The notes under the pieces: model-generated
Seen by the model: the letters and a program-made list of their open reading frames with translations, nothing else
Database searches by the model: none
What the model was told of the DNA's origin: nothing
IMG/VR virus record: IMGVR_UViG_3300029199_000279
Coordinates: 1 to 32,264 of that record
Length of the DNA: 32,264 bases
DNA from: a virus
Direction: 5' to 3' (one strand)
In this document: positions 6,810-13,617 of the stretch, piece by piece
Position numbering within the stretch: the stretch's first letter is position 1
Layout of the letters: the number at the start of each line of letters is the position of its first letter
Position numbers and translations under genes: made by a program

Positions 6810-6928
6810 ACCGCCGCATCCTGCGCCGCGCGCGCAACCAACTGACATCGACCGGATGGGCCATCGTCGCCGCCTTCCTGCTCGCGGCGGCGCTGACCGC
6901 ACTCCGCATCGGCGCGGGAGGGCTGTGA
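6806..6928 (+). CDS. 40-residue single-span membrane protein
   Basis: A 40-codon gene starting at the ATG that overlaps the previous stop. The product has a basic N-terminus (MNRRILRRARNQ) and one hydrophobic span (WAIVAAFLLAAALTAL), so a small inner-membrane protein is likely. AAAGGAGGGC upstream is a very good ribosome-binding site. It ends one base before the GTG start of the HD-domain gene. Function is unknown. Confidence 0.65.
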   Translation: MNRRILRRARNQLTSTGWAIVAAFLLAAALTALRIGAGGL

Positions 6929-6929
6929 C

Positions 6930-7502
6930 GTGCAAAACACGACCACCTGGATACAGACCGCCTCCGGTCGCGCCTGGAACCTGACCGCGCCGACGCCCGA
7001 CGCCGTTCACTGGCCAGACATCGCCGAGAGTCTCGCCAAGATTTGCCGCTTCAACGGCCACTCCACCGTCTTCTACAGCGTCGCCCAGCACTGCTGCCTG
7101 GTTGCCGACCTGCTGCCGCCCGAACACCGCCTCCACGGCCTGCTGCACGACGCGCACGAGGCTGTGGTGGGCGACATGACCGCGCCCGTGAAGGCCGTCC
7201 TCAAGGACTTGGGCGGAAACGGGGCCTTTGACCACTTGGCCGAGATCACGGATCGCGCCGTGTTCGCCGCCGCCGGGCTGCCGTTCCCTTGGCCGACCGA
7301 TGCTAAGGCCGCCGTCAAATGGGCCGATATGACCCTGCTGGCGACCGAGCGCCGCGACCTGCTGGCCGAAAGTGCCATGCCCTGGGGCGCGCTCCCCGAT
7401 CCCGCGCCCGCGCGCATCACCCCCTGGGCATGGCCCAGGGCCATGGAGGAATGGCTGACCCGCCTCGACCGCCACCTCCCCCACTCGAACAGGAGGACCT
7501 GA
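6930..7502 (+). CDS. HD-domain phosphohydrolase
   Basis: A 190-residue HD-superfamily protein. The metal-binding set is visible: H in [16 protein letters not shown] (residues about 43-58), the HD doublet in [15 protein letters not shown] (about 70-84) and a later aspartate in [15 protein letters not shown]. Proteins like this in phages resemble YfbR-type 5'-deoxynucleotidases, so a role in nucleotide pools is plausible but not shown. The start is GTG at 6930, one base after the previous stop. The stop lies two bases before the ssb start, so the two are surely cotranscribed. Confidence 0.85.
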   Translation: MQNTTTWIQTASGRAWNLTAPTPDAVHWPDIAESLAKICRFNGHSTVFYSVAQHCCLVADLLPPEHRLHGLLHDAHEAVVGDMTAPVKAVLKDLGGNGAFDHLAEITDRAVFAAAGLPFPWPTDAKAAVKWADMTLLATERRDLLAESAMPWGALPDPAPARITPWAWPRAMEEWLTRLDRHLPHSNRRT

Positions 7503-7504
7503 TC

Positions 7505-7999
7505 ATGGCCGGTTCCGTCAACAAGGTGATTTTGGTGGGCAACCTGGGGCGCGACCCCGAGGTTCGCCACGCGCAGAACGGCAACAAGATCGTCCAGCTA
7601 TCGCTGGCCACGTCCGAGTCCTGGAAGGACAAGAACACGGGCGAACGACGCGAACGCACCGAATGGCACCGCGTGGTGATCTTCAATGAACGCCTCGCCG
7701 ACGTGGCCGAGCAGTACCTGCGCAAGGGCGCGAAGCTCTACCTCGAAGGCCAGCTTGCCACCCGCAAGTGGACCGACAACGCGGGCACCGAACGCTACAC
7801 CACCGAGGTGGTTCTGCAGCAGTTCCGTGGCGAGTTGCAGATGCTCTCCGGGCGCGAGGGCTCCGGCCCACCGCCCGCAGGCGGCCCCGACGACTACAGC
7901 ACGCAGGGCGGCGGCCAGGCCAGCGCCAGCCAGAACGGCGACACCGGGTCGAGTCCGCCGCCGCCCGACCCCGACCTCGACGACGAGATTCCGTTCTAA
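7505..7999 (+). CDS. ssb: Single-stranded DNA-binding protein
   Basis: A 164-residue SSB. The OB fold spans residues 1-110, with the family motifs [37 protein letters not shown] and [17 protein letters not shown] flexible Gly/Pro/Gln-rich linker follows, and the protein ends in the acidic tip DLDDEIPF that recruits partner proteins. It coats single-stranded DNA in replication and recombination. It lies directly upstream of the two DGR1 target genes in the same direction. GGAGGACCTGATC precedes the start. Confidence 0.97.
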   Translation: MAGSVNKVILVGNLGRDPEVRHAQNGNKIVQLSLATSESWKDKNTGERRERTEWHRVVIFNERLADVAEQYLRKGAKLYLEGQLATRKWTDNAGTERYTTEVVLQQFRGELQMLSGREGSGPPPAGGPDDYSTQGGGQASASQNGDTGSSPPPPDPDLDDEIPF

Positions 8000-8023
8000 C
8001 CCAAGGACATGAAAGGGCTACCC

Positions 8024-8560
8024 ATGACCAAGACCGATCACACCGAACTCCCCGCCATCGGCGCTCCGTTCGAGGGCGGATTCTACGCCGGAAAGTTCTT
8101 CGGCGCGGATGGCGCACCCTACGCATTGATCGTCGCGCCAAAAGCCGAAGGCGAAACCGAATGTGTTTTCAAGGCCAAGCGCACCGCCGACAAGGGCGCG
8201 CGCAGCCTGCGTGATGGCCTCGCCAACTCCGAGGCCATGAACGACGATAACCACCCCGCCGCCCGGTTCTGCCGCTCCCTGACCATCGGCGGCTTCGACG
8301 ACTGGTACCTGCCCAGCCGCCACGAGGCCGCGCTGCTGGCCGAGAACCTGATGCCCGGTAAGGACTATGTGCCGGAACAGACTGTGGCGGACGCCTTCAA
8401 GGAAGACGGGCCGGAAGCTTTCAGCCGCACGCTGTACTGGACCTCGACGGAGTTCTCGCCCGGCTCCGCCTGGGTCCAGTACTTCGACTTCGGCTACCAG
8501 TACGGCGGCGACAAGGCCTGGTCCCTCCGCGTCCGCGCCGTCCGCAAATACCCCCTTTAA
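8024..8560 (+). CDS. DGR1 target protein 1 (DUF1566, C-type-lectin-like fold)
   Basis: A 178-residue DUF1566-type protein. Family features are PAIGAPFEGGFYAG, the GGFDDWYLPSRHEAALL motif and the terminal YWTSTEF-W-SLRVRAVRK pattern. The last 30 residues are encoded by variable repeat VR1 (8461-8547), which matches the template repeat TR1 except at adenine positions. This puts hypervariable residues on the presumed ligand-binding face near the C-terminus. There is no signal peptide or transmembrane span, so it is cytoplasmic or virion-bound. A paralogue follows immediately. The ATG at 8024 is preferred over one at 8009 because GAAAGGG precedes it. Confidence 0.9.
   Translation: MTKTDHTELPAIGAPFEGGFYAGKFFGADGAPYALIVAPKAEGETECVFKAKRTADKGARSLRDGLANSEAMNDDNHPAARFCRSLTIGGFDDWYLPSRHEAALLAENLMPGKDYVPEQTVADAFKEDGPEAFSRTLYWTSTEFSPGSAWVQYFDFGYQYGGDKAWSLRVRAVRKYPL
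8461..8547 (+). repeat. DGR1 variable repeat VR1
   Basis: This 87-bp segment aligns without gaps to TR1 (9797-9883). All 11 differences lie at TR adenines, most in AAC codons changed to TAC, GAC, TTC or GGC. The 3' end, from TCCCTCCGCGTCC on, is identical to TR1 and would serve as the initiation-of-homing region. Confidence 0.95.
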
Positions 8561-8573
8561 CGCTTACCCATTT

Positions 8574-8596
8574 CCCAGGCCGCTGTGCGGCCTGGG
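8574..8596 (+). other. Post-VR1 hairpin/cruciform (DGR homing element)
   Basis: A perfect 10-bp stem, CCCAGGCCGC / GCGGCCTGGG, with a TGT loop. It starts 26 bases beyond the end of VR1, just after the target stop. The same distance separates VR2 from its hairpin, although the stem sequence there differs. Such hairpins downstream of the VR raise homing efficiency in the Bordetella phage DGR. A terminator role is less likely as no T-run follows. Confidence 0.85.
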
Positions 8597-8623
8597 GCAA
8601 CACCTGCAACCAGGAGAAAACCC

Positions 8624-9145
8624 ATGAACGACACTAAGATTCCCGCCATCGGCGAGCCTTTCGGCGGCGGCTTCTTCGCCGGGCTGTACTACGAAAACGG
8701 CATTCGTCACGCCCTGATCGTGGCCCCCAAGGCCGAGGGCCAAGCCGGCAGCCTGAAATGGGGCGAGCGCGGCGAGACGGGAGCCCGCTCGCTGATCGAC
8801 GGCCTCGCCAATACCCGCGCCCTTGGCGACGACCACCCCGCCGCCAAATTCTGCCGCGACCTGCGCATCGGCGGGTTCGACGACTGGCACCTGCCCGCAA
8901 TCGACCAGATGTCCGTCCTGCGCGCCAACCTCACGCCGGAAGACGATCACGTCCCCGCGCAAACCACCGCCGAGGCGTTCAAGGAGGGCGGCACCGAAGC
9001 CTTCGACATCAGCGAGTGGTACTGGACATCGACCGAATGGTCCGGCGGCTACGCCTGGGTCCAGGACTTCAGCTACGGCTACCAGACCACCAGCGTCAAG
9101 GACTGGTCCCTCCGCGTCCGCGCCATCCGCAAATGTCCGATTTAA
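8624..9145 (+). CDS. DGR1 target protein 2 (DUF1566, C-type-lectin-like fold)
   Basis: A 173-residue paralogue of the preceding protein, sharing PAIGEPFGGGFFAG, HALIVAPKAEG, GGFDDWHLPAIDQM and the WYWTSTEWSGGYAWVQ-SLRVRAIRK end. The C-terminal 30 residues come from VR2 (9045-9132). It lacks a signal peptide. A clear AGGAG ribosome-binding site precedes ATG 8624. Two tandem targets fed by one TR allow independent diversification of two related binding proteins, perhaps subunits of one complex. What they bind cannot be inferred. Avd1 follows 61 bases downstream. Confidence 0.9.
   Translation: MNDTKIPAIGEPFGGGFFAGLYYENGIRHALIVAPKAEGQAGSLKWGERGETGARSLIDGLANTRALGDDHPAAKFCRDLRIGGFDDWHLPAIDQMSVLRANLTPEDDHVPAQTTAEAFKEGGTEAFDISEWYWTSTEWSGGYAWVQDFSYGYQTTSVKDWSLRVRAIRKCPI
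9045..9132 (+). repeat. DGR1 variable repeat VR2
   Basis: This 88-bp segment aligns without gaps to TR1 (9796-9883). Of 10 differences, eight are at TR adenines. The other two are a T-to-A next to a mutated adenine and a G-to-A near the 3' end. Confidence 0.95.
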
Positions 9146-9158
9146 CCATTAACCAATT

Positions 9159-9182
9159 CCCCGACCGCTCCGGCGGTCGGGG
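9159..9182 (+). other. Post-VR2 hairpin/cruciform (DGR homing element)
   Basis: A perfect 10-bp stem, CCCCGACCGC / GCGGTCGGGG, with a TCCG loop. It starts 26 bases beyond VR2, exactly as for VR1. The stem differs in sequence from the VR1 hairpin yet keeps its length, position and pairing. Confidence 0.85.
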
Positions 9183-9206
9183 TGCTGCGGCCTAGGGAGG
9201 TTTCGC

Positions 9207-9557
9207 ATGGCGCGCGCCACTGATTTGCCGATTTACCGGGCGGCCTACGATCTGCTCAAGCTTCTGGCGAAGCTGACGCAGCAGTATCCGCGCGGCTATC
9301 GGCAAGGACTGGCGCGCGAGGTCTTTACCGAAGCCCAGGCGGTCGTGGTCGGAATCTTCCGCGCCAACTGCGCAGCCGACAAAGCGCCGATCCTGGAAAA
9401 TCTGCGAGAGCACCTGGAAACGCTCAAGCTGCTGCTTCGGCTCTCCAAGGACCTTCACCTGATCTCCCCCGGCCAATTCGGGGCCACGGTCGAACTCACC
9501 GACGCCATCGGTAAGCAGGCGTCGGGATGGATCAAATACGCAAGGAGTCGCGCCTGA
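9207..9557 (+). CDS. avd: Avd, DGR1 accessory variability protein
   Basis: A 116-residue, all-helical basic protein of the Avd / four-helix-bundle family (related to 23S rRNA intervening-sequence proteins). Typical features are LPIYRAAYDLLKLLAKLTQQ, an LREHLETLKLLLRLSKDLHL helix and the terminal IGKQASGWIKYARSR. In known DGRs, Avd forms a pentamer that binds the reverse transcriptase and TR RNA and is needed for cDNA synthesis. It lies between the target genes and TR1, the canonical order. AGGGAGG precedes the ATG at 9207. Confidence 0.93.
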   Translation: MARATDLPIYRAAYDLLKLLAKLTQQYPRGYRQGLAREVFTEAQAVVVGIFRANCAADKAPILENLREHLETLKLLLRLSKDLHLISPGQFGATVELTDAIGKQASGWIKYARSRA

Positions 9558-9883
9558 TGTCCGAAGGTCAAGGCTTTCGCGCCTGTGCGCATCATTTGGT
9601 CGGGGTAGCGTCGGCGAAGATGCCCACGGGCTTTGCCCGCAGATTTAATAATCTGCCGGTGAAACCGGCGGTGGCCGCCGCTCCAAGCGCTATGGTGGAT
9701 ACGGCGGGCCTGCTCCCCCGCGCGTCCCGGCGCGGCTTGGCTGGCGTCGATGCCGACCCGGCAATCGCCAGCCCGGCCTGTAAACCCCCGTCTGCGCGGC
9801 TACGCCTGGGTCCAGAACTTCAACAACGGCAACCAGTACAACAACGACAAGGACTGGTCCCTCCGCGTCCGCGCCGTCCGCAA
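9558..9883 (+). ncRNA. DGR1 template RNA with structured 5' region
   Basis: This region between avd and the reverse transcriptase has no convincing gene of its own and ends in TR1. It folds into a row of hairpins: GGGC/GCCC at 9628-9638, a 7-bp stem GCAGATT/AATCTGC with TAAT loop at 9639-9656, CCGGT/ACCGG at 9656-9668, GGCGG/CCGCC at 9667-9679, and a two-part stem at 9739-9773 (GGCTGGCG/CGCCAGCC outside, TGCCG/CGGCA inside). Neighbouring short hairpins share bases and may be alternative folds. It is probably the RNA recognised by Avd and RT for template-primed cDNA synthesis. Exact ends are unknown. Confidence 0.75.
9796..9883 (+). repeat. DGR1 template repeat TR1
   Basis: An 88-bp, AAC-rich template. 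Read in the target frame it gives GYAWVQNFNNGNQYNNDKDW followed by the SLRVRAVRK end. The AAC codons at the variable sites cannot mutate to stop codons by adenine changes. It is invariant relative to VR1 and VR2 outside adenines, apart from two VR2 positions. It ends only 12 bases before the RT start ATG. Confidence 0.96.
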
Positions 9884-9895
9884 GTGGAATGCGTC

Positions 9896-11017
9896 ATGCC
9901 ATCAGAGATCACCGTGGCCCAACTTTTCGAAGCCTACTACGACTGCCGCCGCTCCAAGCGAACCACGCGCGCCGCCTTGGCGTTCGAGGTGAACCTGGAG
10001 GAAAACCTTCTCACCCTACTGCATGAGCTTCGGACGGGCACGTGGCAGCCGTCGCCAGCGACGGTCTTCGCCATCACCAGGCCAAAGCCGCGCGAGGTCT
10101 GGGCCGCAGACTTCCGCGACCGCATCGTCCATCACCTCGTTTATCGCGCCATCGCGCCCCTGTTCGAACCGTCGTTTATCGCCGACTCATGCGCTTGCAT
10201 CCCCGGACGCGGCACCCTGTACGGGGCGGACAGGGTGCGCCGACACCTGTTGAGCGCCACCGAAAGCTGGACCAAGCCCGCCTTCGTGTTGAAGGCCGAC
10301 ATCGCCAACTTCTTCGGCTCCATCCGTCACGCCGATCTGTTCGCCATGCTGGCCCGCCGCGTCAAGGACCCGACCGTGCTGGACCTGTGCCGCAAGCTTG
10401 TCTTCCAGGACGTGCGCCAAGGCGCGATCCTGCGCGGTGCGGCCCATCACATGGCTTTGGTTCCGCGCCATAAGAGCCTCTTCCACGCGCCGCCCGGAAC
10501 GGGGCTGCCCATCGGCAACCTGTCCAGCCAGTTCTTCGCCAACGTCTATCTCGACGGCCTGGACCAGATGGTCAAGCGCCGCCTCCGCATGCGCCATTAC
10601 GTTCGCTATGTGGACGACATGGTGTTGGTCCACCCGGACCCGAAGACGCTGCTCCGCGCGGCGGACGCCATCCGGGAGCATCTAGCCGGGATCGGGTTGG
10701 CCTTGGCCGAGAGCAAGACCTTTGTCGCGCCCGCCGACCGGGGTGTGGATTTTGTCGGCCAGGTCATCCGCCCGCACAGAACGATAGGCCGCGCCAAGAC
10801 GCACAGGGCGGCCATGCACCGCCTTTCAGCAATGCCGAAGGAAGACATGGCGGAAAGCGTAAATTCCTACCTCGGCCTTTTCCGCCACACCGGCAGCCGC
10901 GCCCAGTGCGCCGCCATCGCGCGGCTCGCGCACCAGCGCGGGCTCAAGGTTTCCAAGGACCTGAACAAGGTCGCCATCAACACAGCTTTTTCAAAGAGAA
11001 GGAGGCAACGCCCATGA
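9896..11017 (+). CDS. DGR1 reverse transcriptase
   Basis: A 373-residue DGR-type reverse transcriptase. It opens with SEITVAQLFEAYYDCRRSKR, typical of DGR RTs. Catalytic motifs follow: KADIANFF (133-140, first Asp), GLPIGNLSSQ (203-212; SQ instead of the SP of retroviral and group II enzymes is a DGR mark) and YVDD (238-241). It copies TR1 RNA with adenine-specific errors and supplies cDNA to VR1 and VR2. The start ATG 9896 follows the TR at once; GTG 9884 is a possible alternative. The longer frame from 9527 would read through the template RNA and is not the protein. Its stop overlaps the exonuclease start (ATGA). Confidence 0.96.
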   Translation: MPSEITVAQLFEAYYDCRRSKRTTRAALAFEVNLEENLLTLLHELRTGTWQPSPATVFAITRPKPREVWAADFRDRIVHHLVYRAIAPLFEPSFIADSCACIPGRGTLYGADRVRRHLLSATESWTKPAFVLKADIANFFGSIRHADLFAMLARRVKDPTVLDLCRKLVFQDVRQGAILRGAAHHMALVPRHKSLFHAPPGTGLPIGNLSSQFFANVYLDGLDQMVKRRLRMRHYVRYVDDMVLVHPDPKTLLRAADAIREHLAGIGLALAESKTFVAPADRGVDFVGQVIRPHRTIGRAKTHRAAMHRLSAMPKEDMAESVNSYLGLFRHTGSRAQCAAIARLAHQRGLKVSKDLNKVAINTAFSKRRRQRP

Positions 11018-11631
11018 CCGTGATCGGACGCGCCGCGAACCACATTATGATCGACCTGGAGACCATCGGCACCCGGCCCGGCTCCGCGATCCTCACCATC
11101 GGGGCCGTGCGCTTCGACCCTGCCTCCAACGGCTTGGATGGTTGCGATCCGCTGGCGCTGCCCAACGAGACGGCCTTCTACCGGCGTATCGACCGTGATA
11201 GCTGCGCCCGCCTCGGCCTGACCGAGGACGCGGACACCCTGTCCTGGTGGTCCCGCCAGGCCCTGGAAGCCCGCCGCGAAGCGTTTGACGCCACGCCACG
11301 GCACGATATCGCCGAGGTGATGGCCGAGTTCGCCCGCTGGTGCGGGCGCGATCCATTCCCCTGGAGTCATGGAGCATCCTTCGACGTGGTGTTGTGCGAG
11401 GTTGTCTTTGAGCGGCTGGGCGTGCGCGCGCCATGGAAGTTCTGGAACGTCCGCGACACTAGGACCCTCTACGCCTTCATGGGCGAAAAGCCGATCCGTG
11501 ACCGCAACCACCATCACGCGCTGTGCGACGCAGCGGCCCAGGCCGCCGCCGTCCAGCGGGCCTATCGCCGCCAGAAGAACAACCATGACCCGGCGGACAC
11601 AGATCGCCACCGGCGTCGGAACATTTCGTAG
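11014..11631 (+). CDS. 3'-5' exonuclease (DnaQ-like fold)
   Basis: A 205-residue nuclease of the DEDD superfamily. The N-terminal MIDLETIGTRPGSAILTIGA gives the D-x-E pair, SHGASFDVVLCEVV gives the second Asp, and HHHALCDAAAQA gives the His/Asp of motif III (DEDDh type). It resembles phage exonuclease VIII-type or DUF5051-type 3'-5' exonucleases. It is translationally coupled to the DGR1 reverse transcriptase (ATGA overlap at 11014-11017), with GAGAAGGAGG upstream. It may trim DNA ends in recombination. Involvement in DGR cDNA processing is suggested only by position. Confidence 0.88.
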   Translation: MTVIGRAANHIMIDLETIGTRPGSAILTIGAVRFDPASNGLDGCDPLALPNETAFYRRIDRDSCARLGLTEDADTLSWWSRQALEARREAFDATPRHDIAEVMAEFARWCGRDPFPWSHGASFDVVLCEVVFERLGVRAPWKFWNVRDTRTLYAFMGEKPIRDRNHHHALCDAAAQAAAVQRAYRRQKNNHDPADTDRHRRRNIS

Positions 11632-11642
11632 GGGGGGCGGCC

Positions 11643-12020
11643 ATGGACATCTCCACCCTCCCGGCCTTGAGCATCCGCCAGCCCTGGTGCCACTACATCC
11701 TGAACGCTGGCAAGGATGTCGAAAACCGTACCTGGCCCACCCGCTTTCGCGGCCCCGTCCTGATCCACGCAGGAAAGACGCCGGAGGACGCGGCCTACTG
11801 CCGCCGGATCGGCGCACCGCTTGGCGGCATCGTCGGCGTGATGGAGATCGTGGACTGTGTGACCGCGTCCTCCAGCGAATGGTTCTGCGGCCCCTACGGT
11901 TTCGTGATCGCGAACGCCCGCCCGCTCCCGTTCATCCCCTGCCGTGGCGCGCTCGGCTTCTTCAAGCCCGACCTGACCGCCGCTGCCCCGCAACTGTTCC
12001 AGGAGGCCCCTTATGCTTGA
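11643..12020 (+). CDS. ASCH/PUA-like domain protein
   Basis: A 125-residue protein with ASCH-domain signatures: LPALSIRQPWCHYILNAGKD at the start, then VENRTWPTRFRGPVLIHAGK, and later a LGGIVGVMEIVDCV strand and GPYGFVIANARPL. ASCH domains have a PUA-like fold and bind nucleic acid or modified bases. In phages they are common in the early region. It overlaps the next gene by eight bases. A second ASCH-like gene lies at 12360. Ligand and function are unknown. Confidence 0.85.
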   Translation: MDISTLPALSIRQPWCHYILNAGKDVENRTWPTRFRGPVLIHAGKTPEDAAYCRRIGAPLGGIVGVMEIVDCVTASSSEWFCGPYGFVIANARPLPFIPCRGALGFFKPDLTAAAPQLFQEAPYA

Positions 12021-12354
12021 GGACGCCCGAACCGAAACCGACGCCGCCCCGATCCGCCCCAAGGGCATCCCGCCGCGCCCGGTGAGCTTCTGCCGCGAAT
12101 GCGGCCACCCTTACTGGCCGCGCCGCGACGACCAGGAATATTGCTCGTCCACCTGCCGCTCCAAGTACCACAAGCGGCGCTACGAGCGCGGCGCGCAGTT
12201 GTACGACTTCGCCATGGAGTGGCGCGGAAAGCGCCTCAAGGGCGGCTTCACCAGGCTCTGCCAGATCATCGACGAATGGCTCCGCGACGAGCGCGAGCGC
12301 CGCCGGGCGAACCGCAAGGTGCGCGACGCCTGGTTGAAGGAAAAGAAAGGATAA
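12013..12354 (+). CDS. Zinc-ribbon protein with basic tail
   Basis: A 113-residue protein with a four-cysteine zinc ribbon at residues about 27-49 (FCRECGHPYWPRRDDQEYCS, then SCTCR-like STCRSKYHKRRY). The rest is strongly basic and helical, ending in DERERRRANRKVRDAWLKEK. This suggests a small nucleic-acid-binding protein. No specific family is assigned. It is wedged between two ASCH-like genes, overlapping the first by eight bases. Confidence 0.75.
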   Translation: MLEDARTETDAAPIRPKGIPPRPVSFCRECGHPYWPRRDDQEYCSSTCRSKYHKRRYERGAQLYDFAMEWRGKRLKGGFTRLCQIIDEWLRDERERRRANRKVRDAWLKEKKG

Positions 12355-12359
12355 ACGCC

Positions 12360-12746
12360 ATGCCCGCCTTCGGTTTCAAGGAACGATTCGCCAAGCCCAT
12401 CGAACAGGGAATCAAGCGCCAGACCATCCGCGCCGAGCGCAAGGATGGCCGCCAGCCCTGCAGGCCGGGCGACACCCTAACGCTTTGGACCAACTGGCGC
12501 AGGAAGAACGCGCGCAAGCTGGCCGACGTTCGCTGCACCTTCTGCTCGCCCATCGTGATCGACGGGACGGATGCCGGGCCGACCGTCACCATCCGGGGCC
12601 GGGCGCTCACGCCCCATGAGATCGAGGAACTGGCCTTCGACGACGCCTTCCTCTCGGTCGGCGACTTCCTGGCCTTCTTCCGGGACACCCACGGCCTGCC
12701 GTTCAAGGGCTGGGTCATCAAGTGGGAGGCGACCCATGGGCGATAA
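12360..12746 (+). CDS. ASCH-like domain protein
   Basis: A 128-residue protein. MPAFGFKERFAKPIEQGIKR, followed by QTIRAERKDGRQPCRPGDTL, matches the start of ASCH-like phage proteins in which a basic groove binds nucleic acid. The middle ARKLADVRCTFCSPIVIDG supplies the next strands, and it ends with HGLPFKGWVIKWEATHGR. It overlaps the DUF5131 gene by 11 bases. It is probably a nucleic-acid-binding early protein working with its neighbours. Specificity is unknown. Confidence 0.8.
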   Translation: MPAFGFKERFAKPIEQGIKRQTIRAERKDGRQPCRPGDTLTLWTNWRRKNARKLADVRCTFCSPIVIDGTDAGPTVTIRGRALTPHEIEELAFDDAFLSVGDFLAFFRDTHGLPFKGWVIKWEATHGR

Positions 12747-13617
12747 GAGCGGAATCGAATGGACCGACGCCACCTGGAACCCCGTGGCGGGCTGCTCGGT
12801 CGTCTCGCCCGGCTGCACGAACTGTTATGCGGCTAAGATGGCCGCCCGGCTTGAGGCCATGGGCGGCAAGGCCGGTGCGAAATACGCCGGGCTAACCACG
12901 CCGTCGAAGGCCGGGCCGGTCTGGAACGGCACCGTGCGCCTGGACGATGGCGCGCTCGATCAGCCGATCCGCTGGAAGCGCCCGCGCCGCATTTTCGTGA
13001 ACTCCATGTCCGACCTGTTCCACGAGGACCTGCCCTTCGCCGAGGTGGCCCGTGTGTTCGAGGTAATCGGCAGCGCCATCCGCCTGCGGCGCGGCCACGT
13101 CTTCCAGATTCTGACCAAGCGCCCCGAGCGCATGGCCGAATACTTCGACTGGGCCAGAACCGACAGCGACGCCGCGCGCATCTGCCCGGCCTACTGGCCC
13201 GGCGTATGGTTCGGCGTCAGCGTCGAGGACCAACGCCGCGCCGACGAGCGTCTTGATATCCTGCGCGCCCTTCCCGCGAGCCTGCGCTGGATCAGCGCCG
13301 AGCCGCTTTTAGGCCCCCTCGACATCGACCTGACCGGCATCGGCTGGGTGGTGGCGGGCGGCGAATCCGGCCCCGGCGCGCGTCCCATGCACCCGGACTG
13401 GGTGCGTGGCCTTCGCGACCAATGCGAAGCGGCGGGCGTGCCTTTCCTGTTCAAGCAATGGGGCGAGTGGTCCCCCGGCGTCCGCTGCGACCGGCCCGGC
13501 GCGGACACTCACCGATTCCCAAACGGCACGCTCGTAAGCCGCCAGGGAAAGCGCCGTGCGGGACGCCTGCTCGACGGGCGCGCCTGGGATGACTATCCGG
13601 GGGGTGTGGATGGATAA
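12736..13617 (+). CDS. DUF5131 (phage Gp37/Gp68 family) protein
   Basis: A 293-residue member of the phage Gp37/Gp68 family (DUF5131). The N-terminus reads GIEWTDATWNPVAGCSVVSP, followed by GCTNCYA; this cysteine cluster (C-x7-C-x2-C) resembles a radical-SAM type iron-sulfur site. Other family motifs are RIFVNSMSDLFHEDLPF, FQILTKRPERM, WFGVSVEDQ, WISAEPLLGPLD and VVAGGESGPGARPM. The reaction catalysed is not known to me. It overlaps its neighbours on both sides, so it belongs to the same operon. Identity is clear, function is not. Confidence 0.92.
   Translation: MGDKSGIEWTDATWNPVAGCSVVSPGCTNCYAAKMAARLEAMGGKAGAKYAGLTTPSKAGPVWNGTVRLDDGALDQPIRWKRPRRIFVNSMSDLFHEDLPFAEVARVFEVIGSAIRLRRGHVFQILTKRPERMAEYFDWARTDSDAARICPAYWPGVWFGVSVEDQRRADERLDILRALPASLRWISAEPLLGPLDIDLTGIGWVVAGGESGPGARPMHPDWVRGLRDQCEAAGVPFLFKQWGEWSPGVRCDRPGADTHRFPNGTLVSRQGKRRAGRLLDGRAWDDYPGGVDG

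Noticed and set aside
8574-8596. Rho-independent terminator after target 1
   Set aside because: The hairpin lacks a T-run and has an equivalent at the same distance after VR2; the DGR homing element explanation fits better.
8461-9883. CRISPR-like or tandem repeat array
   Set aside because: The three repeats differ at adenine positions only and lie in coding ends plus a TR; spacing is irregular and there are no spacers.
9527-9895. Long N-terminal extension of the RT1 frame
   Set aside because: It reads through the structured template RNA and TR1 in a frame that is not the target frame; the conserved RT starts at 9896.
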